The position numbers and the translations under genes were made by a program. From assembly GCF_024609245.1 (NCBI RefSeq), contig NZ_JANJYH010000005.1:1-64000 (forward strand): a stretch of DNA of 64,000 bases, read 5' to 3'. The DNA is from Haloarchaeobius sp. FL176 (GTDB lineage: Archaea > Halobacteriota > Halobacteria > Halobacteriales > Natrialbaceae). A model generated the notes under the pieces. That model was not told where the DNA came from. It did not search any database and saw only the letters and a list, made by a program, of their open reading frames with translations. The number at the start of each line of letters is the position of its first letter. The stretch's first letter is position 1. Positions 8,534 to 16,638 of the stretch are shown piece by piece.

Positions 8534-8767
8534 CTACGGCTTGTGCGTGAAGATGACCGCCTGGTCGTCGACGGTGCCGACACAGAGGTCGAGCTGCAGC
8601 GTGAGGTCGAGACTCGTCGGGTTCTCCTGGCAGACTACGAGGTCGTCGAACGGCTCGTCGCAGGCCGGACAGGCGACCGCGACCGTGTTCTGGTAGCTCT
8701 TCACCGACTGGTTCTCCTCCCGCAGCGTCAGCGACGCCACGAGTTCGTCGAAGTCGACGTCCTCCAT
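8534..8767 (-). CDS. Small CPxC zinc-finger-like haloarchaeal protein
   Basis: The 77-residue acidic protein starts at ATG 8767 (MEDVDFDELVASL). It has a CPAC motif (about 33-36) and one further cysteine (VVCQE, about 46), followed by beta-rich sequence ending FTHKP. It resembles short haloarchaeal proteins sometimes annotated as flagella cluster proteins (DUF7385-like), an assignment I make from memory of the family pattern and hold loosely. The stop codon abuts the convergent HAD gene with almost no gap. Confidence 0.65.
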   Translation of the reverse strand: MEDVDFDELVASLTLREENQSVKSYQNTVAVACPACDEPFDDLVVCQENPTSLDLTLQLDLCVGTVDDQAVIFTHKP

Positions 8768-8831
8768 ACGCCCCCATAGCGGGGCACTGTACATAAAATC
8801 AGACGCGTTGCCAGGTCGTGGCGCGCCCGGT

Positions 8832-9485
8832 TCAGTAGCCGAAGTCGTCGCGGACGAGGACCACGGTCGTCCGGCCCGCCTCGTTCTCCTGTCGGTAGAC
8901 GAGCTGCTTGGCGACGACCGAGCCGGCACCGTAGGCGTCCTGTGCCCGGGCGTCCTCCAGCGGGAAGACGAACTCCTCGATGCGCTCGAAGGCGGCGTCG
9001 AGGTCGTCGACGATCTTGTTCACGCCGGAGACGAGCAGCAGGTTGCCGGCGGCGAAGGGGTACGCGCCGATGCGGCTGCCGGAGGCGTCGGCGGCGACGA
9101 GCTCGCCCGTCTCGGCGATAGCGTTGACGCTGCCGAGGAAGTAGTCGGCGGTCTGGGCCTCGCGCCGGAACTGCTGGCGCTCTTCGTCGTCGTCGATGCT
9201 CCAGACCTGCCCCGCGAGGTTCTCCCAGTCGTGCTCGTCACCGTTCAGGTAGTCGACGAAACCGATCTCCTCCAGCGTCGTCGAGTGACCGTTCATCACC
9301 GACGCACCGGCCGGGATGGCGTCGACGACCGTGTCGAGGGCCTCGTCGGCCGTGTCGACGACGACCACGTCGAAGCCACGCGCCTCGAGGTTCTCGACCG
9401 TCGCCTGAATGGTCTCCTCGTCCGGAAGCTGGTCGTACGATTCGTCCGCAGATACTGTCGTGAGATACTCGGCTTTTTCAGACAT
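8832..9485 (-). CDS. LUD domain protein (LutC/YkgG-like)
   Basis: The 217-residue protein matches the LUD domain: an N-terminal helical part, VVVVDTADEALDTVVDAIPAGASVMNGHSTTLEEIGFVDYL (about 40-80), and the core YFLGSVNAIAETGELVAADASGSRIGAYPFAAGNLLLVSGVNKIV (about 114-158). LutC-type proteins take part in lactate oxidation with LutA and LutB, but neither is encoded nearby, so the partner is unknown. The gene is alone, with an AT-rich upstream stretch from 9486. Confidence 0.85.
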   Translation of the reverse strand: MSEKAEYLTTVSADESYDQLPDEETIQATVENLEARGFDVVVVDTADEALDTVVDAIPAGASVMNGHSTTLEEIGFVDYLNGDEHDWENLAGQVWSIDDDEERQQFRREAQTADYFLGSVNAIAETGELVAADASGSRIGAYPFAAGNLLLVSGVNKIVDDLDAAFERIEEFVFPLEDARAQDAYGAGSVVAKQLVYRQENEAGRTTVVLVRDDFGY

Positions 9486-9631
9486 GATGAGGTGTGGGTC
9501 TCGCGACGGTGGGAGCCGCCGCGCGTCGACTCACACTCGGAGCGGAACACCCATAACTGCTCTCGGACGACCGTGTAAGCAGGTTACAGCGGTGTTACGA
9601 CACGTGTTCACGCGGCGCACTCAACCGCCGT

Positions 9632-9979
9632 TCAGCGCTCGCTCTCCCCGCCGGACTCGACGAACGCGACCATCCGGTCGGTCTCGACGAAGCCGTCGGC
9701 GAGCGTCGCGACCTGCTCGCCGTCGCGGAGCAGGACGAACGTTGGCGTGCTCCGCACCTCGAACCGGTCGAGCAGCGTCATGTCGTCGCCGGGGTTCGCC
9801 ATCGCGACGGTCGCGTCGGTGACCCGGGCGACGGTGCCGATGACGGGCTCCATCGCCTGGCACTTGCCACAGCCGTTCGTGTACAGTTCGAGGAGGACGA
9901 GCGACTCCGCGGCGAGGAGGTCGTCGAGTTCGTCGCCGTCCGCGAGTCGGACGGGCTTGCCGTCACTTCGTGTGCTCAT
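9632..9979 (-). CDS. Thioredoxin family protein
   Basis: The 115-residue protein has a thioredoxin fold with the active-site motif NGCGKCQAMEP (CGKC, about 36-39) and the cis-proline region VRSTPTFVLLRDGE (about 76-89). It should reduce disulfides in the cytoplasm. The CGKC active site in place of CGPC is seen in several archaeal thioredoxin-like proteins. ATG 9979 is close to the esterase gene upstream (82 nt), which runs in the same direction. Confidence 0.88.
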   Translation of the reverse strand: MSTRSDGKPVRLADGDELDDLLAAESLVLLELYTNGCGKCQAMEPVIGTVARVTDATVAMANPGDDMTLLDRFEVRSTPTFVLLRDGEQVATLADGFVETDRMVAFVESGGESER

Positions 9980-10061
9980 ACCGTCAGTACTCGGTCGAAC
10001 AACCTAACGGCTCCGCCGCGTGACGCGGCCCGCGCATCACCGCCGCGACGGACGGCATCGC

Positions 10062-10988
10062 TCACCGCAGCGCCAGCACGGCCGCCGCGAGGTCGTCCCA
10101 GGCGTCGGCCGCCGCCGGCACCGTGTCGGCCAGCGAGAGGAAGCCGTGTGGCGCGCCCGGGTAGTGGCGTCGTTCGACGGGGACGCCGGCGTCGGCGAGT
10201 GCGTCGACGTACCGCGCCCCGTCGTCCCGCAGTGGGTCGACGCCCCCGGTGACGACGACCGTCGGCGGCGAGTCCCCGAGCGACGAGGGCTCCGCACCCA
10301 GGAGCGGGGAGAGCCGCGGGTCGTCGACCGGAATCGTCCCGTCGTCCCGGTACAGCCGCCAGAACCACTCGAGGTCCGCGCGGGTGAGCAGCGGCGCGCC
10401 GGCGTGCTCCGCGTGCGACTCCCCATCGAGCGTCGGGTCGAGCATCGGGTAGAACAGGACCACGAGCCCGACCGTCGCGTCGGCCCGTAGCGCAGCCATT
10501 GCAGCGAGATTCGCGCCCGCGCTGGAGCCCGCGACGCCGACCTGTGCCGGGTCGACACCGAGCTCGTCGGCGGACTCCCCGGCCCACTCGACGACGGTCG
10601 TCACGTCGGTCAGCCCCGCCGGACACGGGTGCTCGGGTGCGAGCCGGTAGTCGACCGAGACGACGACACTGTCGGTGTTCGCCGCTAACCGCCGGGCGAG
10701 GTCGTCGGCCGAGTCCAGCGTCCCGAGGACGAACCCGCCGCCGTGGGCGAACACCAGCGCCGGTGCGGGCTCTTCCAGGCCCGGCGGCCGGTACACCCGG
10801 ACTGGAATCGTGTCCTCCTCGCCCGGTCGGTCGACAGGCCGGTCGGTCGTCCGTACGTCGCCGTCGGTCGACCGCGAGAACACCTCCGCCTCCAGCGCTC
10901 TGGCCCGCTCCACGCCGAGTTCGTGCCACGCAGGGGTGTCGGGCAGCTCCGTGATCGCACGCTCGAACGCGGGGTCGAGGTCTGTCAC
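10062..10988 (-). CDS. Alpha/beta hydrolase, hormone-sensitive-lipase family esterase
   Basis: The 308-residue protein shows the HSL/family IV signature in order: the oxyanion motif AHGGGFVLG (about 80-88), DYRLAPEHP (about 115-123), the nucleophile elbow GSSAGAN (about 154-160), the acid in GGVDPLRDDG (about 251-260), and the histidine in GAPHGFLSL (about 284). Such enzymes hydrolyse short acyl esters. The start codon is GTG at 10988; no ATG fits in the first 100 codons without losing the conserved N-terminal region. Cytoplasmic, no signal peptide. Confidence 0.9.
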   Translation of the reverse strand: MTDLDPAFERAITELPDTPAWHELGVERARALEAEVFSRSTDGDVRTTDRPVDRPGEEDTIPVRVYRPPGLEEPAPALVFAHGGGFVLGTLDSADDLARRLAANTDSVVVSVDYRLAPEHPCPAGLTDVTTVVEWAGESADELGVDPAQVGVAGSSAGANLAAMAALRADATVGLVVLFYPMLDPTLDGESHAEHAGAPLLTRADLEWFWRLYRDDGTIPVDDPRLSPLLGAEPSSLGDSPPTVVVTGGVDPLRDDGARYVDALADAGVPVERRHYPGAPHGFLSLADTVPAAADAWDDLAAAVLALR

Positions 10989-11212
10989 TGCGTCGGCCTT
11001 CGCACCACCATGGAATAACGATGCAGGTTCCGGACGAACCGGGGTTTATCAGCTATCCCGCGGCCAGAGCCCGCGTGCACTTACCGTCACCGCACGCGGG
11101 CCAGCGGCTGTGCGACGCGTCCGTGTGCGACGACACCATCCTCTGGAACCGCTCCACGGTGGTTCACGCGTCGCCTGCTCGCCACACGACCGCCAGCGAC
11201 CGCGCCTGGCGG

Positions 11213-11222
11213 CAGTTTTATC
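11213..11222 (+). promoter_or_regulatory. TATA-like box of pdhA
   Basis: The sequence cagttttatc is centred about 36 nt before ATG 11255, giving a predicted leader of roughly 9 nt. The rest of the 266 nt intergenic stretch from 10989 shows no gene. Confidence 0.4.
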
Positions 11223-11254
11223 GCGAAGACTGCCATGGGTTCAGATAGCTTGGC

Positions 11255-12361
11255 ATGTCTCTGGGTATCACTACCGACGATGACGACGTTCACCGGGTGC
11301 TCGACGTCGACGGGTCCCTCGTCGACGGGGCGTCCGTCCCGCTCTCCGACGACGGGCTCCGGGACCTCTACGAGGACCTGAAGCTCGCCCGCCGGTTCGA
11401 CCGCAAGGCAGTCTCGCTCCAGCGACAGGGGCGGATGGGGACCTACCCGCCGATCTACGGGCAGGAGGGCGCACAGGTGGGGAGCGTCCACGCGCTCGAC
11501 GACGAAGACTGGCTGTTCCCCAGCTACCGCGAGAACGGGGCGATGCTGGCCCGTGGCGCACCGATGGCGGCGAACCTCGAGTACTGGATGGGCTCGGAGT
11601 CCGGTAACGCGACTCTCGGGGACAGGAACGTGTTCCCGGTGGCGAACCCCATCGCGACCCAGGTGCCCCACGCCGTCGGCCACGGCTGGGCATCGCGGCT
11701 CGACGGCGACACGCGCGTCTCGCTCGTCCACTTCGGGGACGGCGCGACCTCCGAGGGCGACTTCCACGAGGGGATGAACTTCGCCGGGGTCTTCGACGCG
11801 CCAGTCGTCTTCTTCTGCAACAACAACCAGTGGGCGATCTCGGTACCGCGAGAGCGACAGACCGCCAGTGCGACCATCGCCCAGAAGGCAGACGCCTACG
11901 GCTTCGACGGGGTCCGGGTCGACGGGATGGACCCACTCGCTGTGTACGAGGTGACCCGTGACGCCGTCAACGGTGCGCGCGACCCCCTCGACGGCGAGAA
12001 ACGCCCGACACTGATCGAGGCCATCCAGTACCGGCTGGGCGCGCACTCGACCTCGGACGACCCCGGAGTCTACCGCGACGAGGAGCGCACCGAGGAGTGG
12101 AAGCGATACGACCCGGTCCCCCGACTGGAGTCGTTCATGCTGGAGAGCGGCCGCATCGACGAAGAAGACGTCGAGACCGTCGAGGCGGACATCGACGAGC
12201 GCATCGAGGCCGCGGTACAGGGGGCCGAGTCGTTCGAGCCCGACCCGGACGACATCTTCGAGGACACCTACGCGGAGCGGCCGCCACGGCTCGACCGGCA
12301 ACGCGAGCACCTTCGCGAACTACGCGCGGAGTTCGGTGACGAGGAACTGCTGGAGGATTAG
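11255..12361 (+). CDS. pdhA: Pyruvate/2-oxoacid dehydrogenase E1 component, alpha subunit
   Basis: The 368-residue protein is a TPP-dependent E1-alpha: MGTYPPIYGQEGAQVGSV near residue 64, DWLFPSYRENGAMLARG near 88, and the full thiamine diphosphate motif from GDGATSEGDFHEG (about 163) to CNNNQWAIS (about 188-196). E1-alpha pairs with E1-beta to decarboxylate a 2-oxoacid and acetylate lipoyl-E2. Neither E1-beta, E2 nor E3 follows; the next gene is on the other strand. The partner must be elsewhere in the genome. Haloarchaea keep several such operons whose substrates are mostly unproven. Confidence 0.9.
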   Translation: MSLGITTDDDDVHRVLDVDGSLVDGASVPLSDDGLRDLYEDLKLARRFDRKAVSLQRQGRMGTYPPIYGQEGAQVGSVHALDDEDWLFPSYRENGAMLARGAPMAANLEYWMGSESGNATLGDRNVFPVANPIATQVPHAVGHGWASRLDGDTRVSLVHFGDGATSEGDFHEGMNFAGVFDAPVVFFCNNNQWAISVPRERQTASATIAQKADAYGFDGVRVDGMDPLAVYEVTRDAVNGARDPLDGEKRPTLIEAIQYRLGAHSTSDDPGVYRDEERTEEWKRYDPVPRLESFMLESGRIDEEDVETVEADIDERIEAAVQGAESFEPDPDDIFEDTYAERPPRLDRQREHLRELRAEFGDEELLED

Positions 12362-12367
12362 CGAGCG

Positions 12368-13387
12368 TCAGTCGTCAGCGGCGGTCGCCTCGGCCTCGCT
12401 TTCCTCGGGCTCGTACTTCTTGAACGCCTCCGCGACGAGCAGCGGCGTGACGAGCGTCGCCTCGGCCTCTACCTCGACGTGGTTCGTCACCTCCTCCTTG
12501 ATCTTGCCCCAGGAGACGGCCTCGTCCGGCGGCGCACCGGAGAGCGAGCCGTCGCCCTCGACACCCGTCGAGATGTACACGGCGTAGTCCGCGCCGCCGC
12601 GGAACAGGTTCGTCATGATTGCGTGGTGCTTCGGGAGCCCGCCACCGATGACGATGAGCCCGGTCTTGTCCGCGAGCAGTCCCTCCTCGATGAGGTCGTC
12701 GTAGTCCTGGAGTATCTCGATGCCGACCTCACTGTCGTAGCCCTGCTTGTAGTAGTAGAGGAAGTTGCCGACCTCGGCGTCGGTCAGCGCCGGACAGAAG
12801 ATGGGGATGTCGTTGTCCGCCGCGTTCGCGAGGATGGAGTCCTCGTCGTCGATGGTCTCGCCGAGCTCGCGCGAGAACTCGACGGGCGTGCGGACCTTCT
12901 CCTCGGCGAAGAAGTCGGGGAAGAAGTCGTTGAGGTGCTCCTCTAGCCAGACGTAGCGGTCCGACGGGACGAAGATGTTGCCGAGGCGGTTGATGCCGCG
13001 CTCGCGCATCGCGGCCTCGTCGACGTCCCACTCGCCCATCTTGAACGGCTTCTCGGTCTTGATGACGTCCTCGGTGATGGAGCCGGAGGTGGTTATCATC
13101 ACGTCGACGAGGTCCTCGCGGGCGAGGTACGCGAGCGTCTCGCGCAGGCCGGAGGAGACGATGTTCGAGGTGTAGGTGCAGTAGATCGTCGCGCCGTCGT
13201 CGCGCATCCGCTTCACGATGTCGATGGCCTCGGCGAGGTGGGTCGCCTGGAACCCCGTGGTCTCGTAGCTCGCGAGCAGTTCGGCGAGGTCGAACTCGCC
13301 GGTGAAGTCGTACCCCCGCACGTCGGGTGTCGTGAGCTCCTCTTCGGAGCCCGGAATCACGTTGTCCTTCGTGTCGTCGTCGGTCAT
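12368..13387 (-). CDS. dys: Deoxyhypusine synthase
   Basis: The 339-residue protein starts at ATG 13387 (MTDDDTKDNVIPG). It transfers an aminobutyl group to a lysine of translation factor aIF5A. Visible are the NAD-binding segments TSNIVSSGLRE and TTSGSITEDVIKT, the conserved GLIVIGGGLPKHH (about 255), and the active-site lysine in SGAPPDEAVSWGKIK (about 300), which carries the enzyme-imine intermediate in this family. The C-terminal tail is acidic and Ala-rich. The gene shares a short divergent promoter with the DJ-1 family gene. Confidence 0.95.
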   Translation of the reverse strand: MTDDDTKDNVIPGSEEELTTPDVRGYDFTGEFDLAELLASYETTGFQATHLAEAIDIVKRMRDDGATIYCTYTSNIVSSGLRETLAYLAREDLVDVMITTSGSITEDVIKTEKPFKMGEWDVDEAAMRERGINRLGNIFVPSDRYVWLEEHLNDFFPDFFAEEKVRTPVEFSRELGETIDDEDSILANAADNDIPIFCPALTDAEVGNFLYYYKQGYDSEVGIEILQDYDDLIEEGLLADKTGLIVIGGGLPKHHAIMTNLFRGGADYAVYISTGVEGDGSLSGAPPDEAVSWGKIKEEVTNHVEVEAEATLVTPLLVAEAFKKYEPEESEAEATAADD

Positions 13388-13407
13388 GGCTGGAAAATCG
13401 TCCCCGA

Positions 13408-13416
13408 CAGATAAGA
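13408..13416. promoter_or_regulatory. Possible bidirectional TATA box between dys and the DJ-1 family gene
   Basis: The sequence cagataaga lies about 27 nt before ATG 13439 on the plus strand and about 25 nt before ATG 13387 on the minus strand. The two divergent start codons are only 51 nt apart, so the promoters must overlap. Whether one box serves both directions is inference. Confidence 0.4.
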
Positions 13417-13438
13417 GCGTTACACTTGTAGGTGAGCT

Positions 13439-14017
13439 ATGGACGTCGCTATCGTGCTGTACGAGGGGTTCGACGAACTGGACGCGGTCGGACCCTACGA
13501 GGTGTTCCAGACAGCAGGCGAGCTCGGCGGCGAGATGGAGGCGACACTCGTGACCGTCGACGAGCCGACGACCGTGACTGCCAGCCATGGGCTCCGCGTG
13601 GAGCCCGACGCCGCGCTGGAGGACGTGGAGCCGGACCTGGTCCTCGTCCCCGGGGGCGGCTGGAGCGACCCGGACTCGCCCGGCGCGCGCCGGGAGTTCG
13701 ACGACGGCACCATCCCGGACGTGCTCCGCACGCTCGCACCGACGACGCAGCTGGCGAGCGTCTGCACCGGCGCGATGCTGCTCGCGGCGGCGGGCGTGCT
13801 GACGAACCGGCCGGCGACGACCCACCACAGCGCGATGGACGACCTCTCGGTGTTCGCCGACGTGCGAGACGAGCGCATCGTGGACGACGGCGACGTGCTC
13901 ACCTGCGGCGGGGTCACGGCAGGGCTCGACCTCGCGCTCTACCTCGTCCGTCGGGAGTGCAGCGACGAGGTCGGCGACGCGGTCGCGACGGAGATGGAGT
14001 ACGTGCCGCGGGTCTGA
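13439..14017 (+). CDS. DJ-1/PfpI family protein (GATase1-like)
   Basis: The 192-residue protein has the DJ-1/PfpI fold: IVLYEGFDELDAVGPYEVF (4-22), where E17/D14 region residues match the family acid, VLVPGGGWSD (about 69), and the nucleophile elbow SVCTGAMLLAAAGVL (about 103-117) with C105. THHS after it fits the usual histidine position. Members include amidases, isonitrile hydratases and glyoxalase-type enzymes as well as AraC-type regulators; no DNA-binding domain is present here. The exact reaction is not known. Confidence 0.85.
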   Translation: MDVAIVLYEGFDELDAVGPYEVFQTAGELGGEMEATLVTVDEPTTVTASHGLRVEPDAALEDVEPDLVLVPGGGWSDPDSPGARREFDDGTIPDVLRTLAPTTQLASVCTGAMLLAAAGVLTNRPATTHHSAMDDLSVFADVRDERIVDDGDVLTCGGVTAGLDLALYLVRRECSDEVGDAVATEMEYVPRV

Positions 14018-14052
14018 CGCCGGGAGCGACGGGAGTCACCGCCCGGGGTGAC

Positions 14053-14294
14053 TCAGAACGTCTCCTCGAGCAGCGAGCCGACGGCACGGGGAGCCGCTCG
14101 GGGGTGGCCTGGCGGGAGATGTCGAGCTCGTCGGCGACGCGCAGCCACTCGTCCGCCGGCGTCGGTGCCTGTGCCGTCAGCTGGATAGTCAGGTCTCGGT
14201 GGGCCGCGATGGTCGTTCCGAGGACGGATCGGTCGTGTGAGAGGAGAATCTCCGCGACGGTCTCCACGACGCTGTGTTCGGGTAGGGGTGGCAT
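14053..14294 (-). pseudogene. Small unknown protein gene with a one-base frameshift near its 3' end
   Basis: From ATG 14294 the frame encodes a typical acidic sequence beginning MPPLPEHSVVETVAEILLSH and reaching VADELDISRQATPERLP, after which it turns into Arg/Ser-rich nonsense. The neighbouring frame then supplies RAVGSLLEETF and a TGA at 14053-14055. One extra G in the G-run at 14088-14091 (plus strand) would join both parts into an 80-residue protein. So the gene either carries a recent deletion or the base call is wrong in a homopolymer. Family not recognised; probably helical and cytoplasmic. Confidence 0.65.
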
Positions 14295-14368
14295 CGTCTG
14301 TCACGGCGGCAGGCGGTGAGGGGGACTATCGCTCTCGCGAAGGCGGGACGCCGACCGCTGGTCGCCTG

Positions 14369-14509
14369 TCAGTTGAGGGTTCGCCTGACCGCTTCGACGC
14401 CGAACCCGAGCGCGATGACGGCGTTCGTTATCGAGAGGAGCAACAACACGGTCGGTTTCGTGCTCGTCAGCTGGCTCTCTCCTCCCTGAACACCGAACCG
14501 GACGTACAT
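14369..14509 (-). CDS. 46-residue single-helix membrane protein
   Basis: ATG 14509 is followed by 46 codons ending in TGA at 14369-14371; a TAG stands directly before the ATG in frame, so the start is fixed to it or later. The protein has a short polar N-terminus (MYVRFGVQGGESQLTSTKPT), one hydrophobic helix (VLLLLSITNAVIALGFGVEA) and a basic end (VRRTLN). The third codon position is GC-rich as in real genes. Function unknown. It lies between the frameshifted gene and the PLP enzyme, all on the minus strand. Confidence 0.55.
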   Translation of the reverse strand: MYVRFGVQGGESQLTSTKPTVLLLLSITNAVIALGFGVEAVRRTLN

Positions 14510-14564
14510 CTATTCGCACGTGTCGAGGCATTCGGAGCACTGGGACGACGGTCGGTGTGATATC

Positions 14565-15800
14565 TCAGTCTGCGGTAGCGAGCCGCTCCTCGAGCACCGC
14601 GAACCCGCGGTCGAGGTCGTCGACGAGGTCGTCGACGTGCTCGACACCGACGGAGACGCGGACGAGCGTGTCGGTGATGCCGAGGGCCTCGCGCTCCGCT
14701 CGCGGGACCGGTTCGTGGGTCATCGCGGCCGGGTGTTCGACGAGCGACTCGACGCCGCCGAGGGAGACGGCGAGCGTGAACGTCTCGAGGTGCTCCAGGA
14801 ACGCCTTCGCGTCCTCGAGACCACCGGCAAGCTCGAAGCTGAGGACGCCGCCGTAGCCCGTCATCTGTTCGCTCGCGAGCTCGTGTTGCGGGTGGCTCTC
14901 CAGCCCGGGGTAGTACACCGAGTCGACGAGCTCGTGGTCGTCCAGGTACTCGGCGATGACGGTCGCGTTGGCCTCGTGCTCGCGCATTCGCATCGGGAGC
15001 GTCTTCGTCCCGCGCAGGACGAGGTAGCTGTCGAACGGCGAGAGCATGTCGCCGATGCCGACCTGCTGGAGGAAGACGACCTCCTCGGCGATGGCGGCGT
15101 CGTTCGTAACGACGGCACCGCCGATGGAGTCCGAGTGACCGTTGATGAACTTCGTCGTCGAGTGAGCGACCAGGTCCGCCCCGAGTTCGAGCGGTGCCTG
15201 GAAGTACGGGCTCATGAACGTGTTGTCGACGCCGAGGACGGCGTCGCGGCTGTCGGTGAGCTCGCTGATCGCCGAGAGGTCACAGAGCTTCATCCGGGGG
15301 TTCGTCGGCGTCTCCATCCAGACGAGCGTGGTCTCGTCGGTCATCGCGTCCGCGACGTTCCCGGTGTCGGTCGCGTCGACGAACGTCACGTCCACGGCGA
15401 GGCGGTCGCGGAACACGTTCTCGAACATCCGACGGGTGCCGGCGTAGAGGTCGTCGAAGGCGACGATGTGGTCGCCCGGCTCGACGACGGCGAGGACGCT
15501 GGTGAAGATGGCGGCGGTACCCGAGGAGAACGCGAACGCGTGCTCTCCTCCTTCGATCGCCGCGAGGCGCTCCTCGAGGGCGTGTCGGGTCGGGTTCGAG
15601 AGCCGGGAGTAGAGGAACTCGCCCTTCGACGGGTCGACGTCCTCCAGGCTCATCTCCGTGTCCAGCCCGGGGAGCGCGAACGTCGAGGAGAGGTGGATCG
15701 GCGAGACCACGTCGCCGACGTCCGGCGCGCCGGGAGTGGCCTCTTCACCGTGTGCGACTGCGAGCGTCTCGAACCGCTTCGATGACCGTTCGTCGTCCAT
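14565..15800 (-). CDS. Trans-sulfuration PLP enzyme (cystathionine gamma-synthase / gamma-lyase family)
   Basis: The 411-residue protein belongs to the Cys/Met metabolism PLP family. Visible are YSRLSNPTRHALEERLAAIEG (about 64-84), AFSSGTAAI, the PLP-contacting WMETPTNPRMK (about 160), DNTFMSPYFQ, and the Schiff-base lysine in HSTTKFINGHSD (about 216). The C-terminal SLGGVESLVEHPAAMTH is the family signature. It may make cystathionine, cleave it, or act as a methionine gamma-lyase; sequence does not decide. The start at 15800 has an AT-rich upstream stretch containing aataacttaccaattc. Confidence 0.85.
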   Translation of the reverse strand: MDDERSSKRFETLAVAHGEEATPGAPDVGDVVSPIHLSSTFALPGLDTEMSLEDVDPSKGEFLYSRLSNPTRHALEERLAAIEGGEHAFAFSSGTAAIFTSVLAVVEPGDHIVAFDDLYAGTRRMFENVFRDRLAVDVTFVDATDTGNVADAMTDETTLVWMETPTNPRMKLCDLSAISELTDSRDAVLGVDNTFMSPYFQAPLELGADLVAHSTTKFINGHSDSIGGAVVTNDAAIAEEVVFLQQVGIGDMLSPFDSYLVLRGTKTLPMRMREHEANATVIAEYLDDHELVDSVYYPGLESHPQHELASEQMTGYGGVLSFELAGGLEDAKAFLEHLETFTLAVSLGGVESLVEHPAAMTHEPVPRAEREALGITDTLVRVSVGVEHVDDLVDDLDRGFAVLEERLATAD

Positions 15801-15890
15801 GCATCACGAAAACGAGACGGTTGGGCTAATAACTTACCAATTCTTAGTAATTTGTCTGCAGAGATTTATTCCTCCGAGGTATTCCCGCCG

Positions 15891-16217
15891 TCACTCGCGA
15901 ATGTGGAGTGAGTACGCGATGCACGAGAGCCCAGCCAGCTGCAGGAGCCGCACCCCCAGCCTGAAGTAGTCCTGATACGGGAGGGGGAGCACCCGCCCCT
16001 GCAGCAGCACGGTCCCCACGAAGGCGACGCTGTAGGTCACGGCAGTCAGTACGATGAGGCCGATGGAGAGGTACCACATCGGGCGGTTGTCGTACCGGCC
16101 GAGCGCACGGTAGGCCTGGTAGCCGATGTAGAGGCCGACGAGCGTCGACAGCGAGGCCGCCACGATGACCGCGAACTCGACGGTCGTGAACGCGAAGCCG
16201 AACATCTCAGAGGTCAC
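15891..16217 (-). CDS. Three-helix membrane protein paired with a wHTH regulator (DUF7521-like)
   Basis: The 108-residue protein has three hydrophobic segments: VEFAVIVAASLSTLVGLYIGYQA (about 13-35), WYLSIGLIVLTAVTYSVAFVGTVLL (about 48-72) and LGVRLLQLAGLSCIAYSLHI at the end. Its start overlaps the end of the wHTH gene by 11 nt, so the two are translationally coupled. This regulator-plus-membrane-protein pair is widespread in haloarchaea and matches what I remember as DUF7521. A membrane sensor role is a guess. Confidence 0.65.
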   Translation of the reverse strand: MTSEMFGFAFTTVEFAVIVAASLSTLVGLYIGYQAYRALGRYDNRPMWYLSIGLIVLTAVTYSVAFVGTVLLQGRVLPLPYQDYFRLGVRLLQLAGLSCIAYSLHIRE

Positions 16218-16557
16218 CCCAGAGGTCGGCGAGTCGGCCCGCGGGGTCGTCCTCGCGCCGTTCGACGGTCAGCCGGAGCTGGCCCTCACGGAGGCGGATG
16301 GCAACCTCGTCCAGCGTGGCGGTGTAGACGGCGTCGTGGTGGCCGTCGGACCGAGGACGGGTCCGTTCGGAGACGAGCCCGGCGGACTCCAGTCGTTCGA
16401 GGCGTCGGTACGCCGTCGGGAGCGAGCAGTCACAGCGTTCGGCGAGTTCTGATGCGGACATGTGTTCGGTGCTGACCGCGGTGAGGATGGTGCGGGCGTA
16501 CTCGTCGTCGAGCAGGCCGACGACGGTCTCTAGACTCGGGTCCTCACTCACGTCCAT
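16207..16557 (-). CDS. Winged-helix transcription regulator (ArsR-like)
   Basis: The 116-residue protein starts at ATG 16557 (MDVSEDPSLETVVGLLDD). It has a wHTH: DDEYARTILTAVSTEHMSASELAERCDCSLPTAYRRLERLESAGLVSERTR (about 17-67), with the recognition helix around SLPTAYRRLERL, then a wing and a C-terminal beta/helical part. Two cysteines (CDC) sit in the turn before the recognition helix, so a redox or metal effect is possible. It probably controls its own two-gene operon with the membrane protein downstream. Confidence 0.8.
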   Translation of the reverse strand: MDVSEDPSLETVVGLLDDEYARTILTAVSTEHMSASELAERCDCSLPTAYRRLERLESAGLVSERTRPRSDGHHDAVYTATLDEVAIRLREGQLRLTVERREDDPAGRLADLWGDL

Positions 16558-16638
16558 CGTGTCTGTCGGGGGGAATCTATACGTTTCGGGACTGTTCGAC
16601 GCTTTGAAACGGGCACGACGGTCCGAGCCCGTGTCCAC

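Noticed and set aside
11021-11248. 75-codon plus-strand ORF before pdhA
   Set aside because: It contains the pdhA TATA region, has poor third-position GC bias and no recognisable features.
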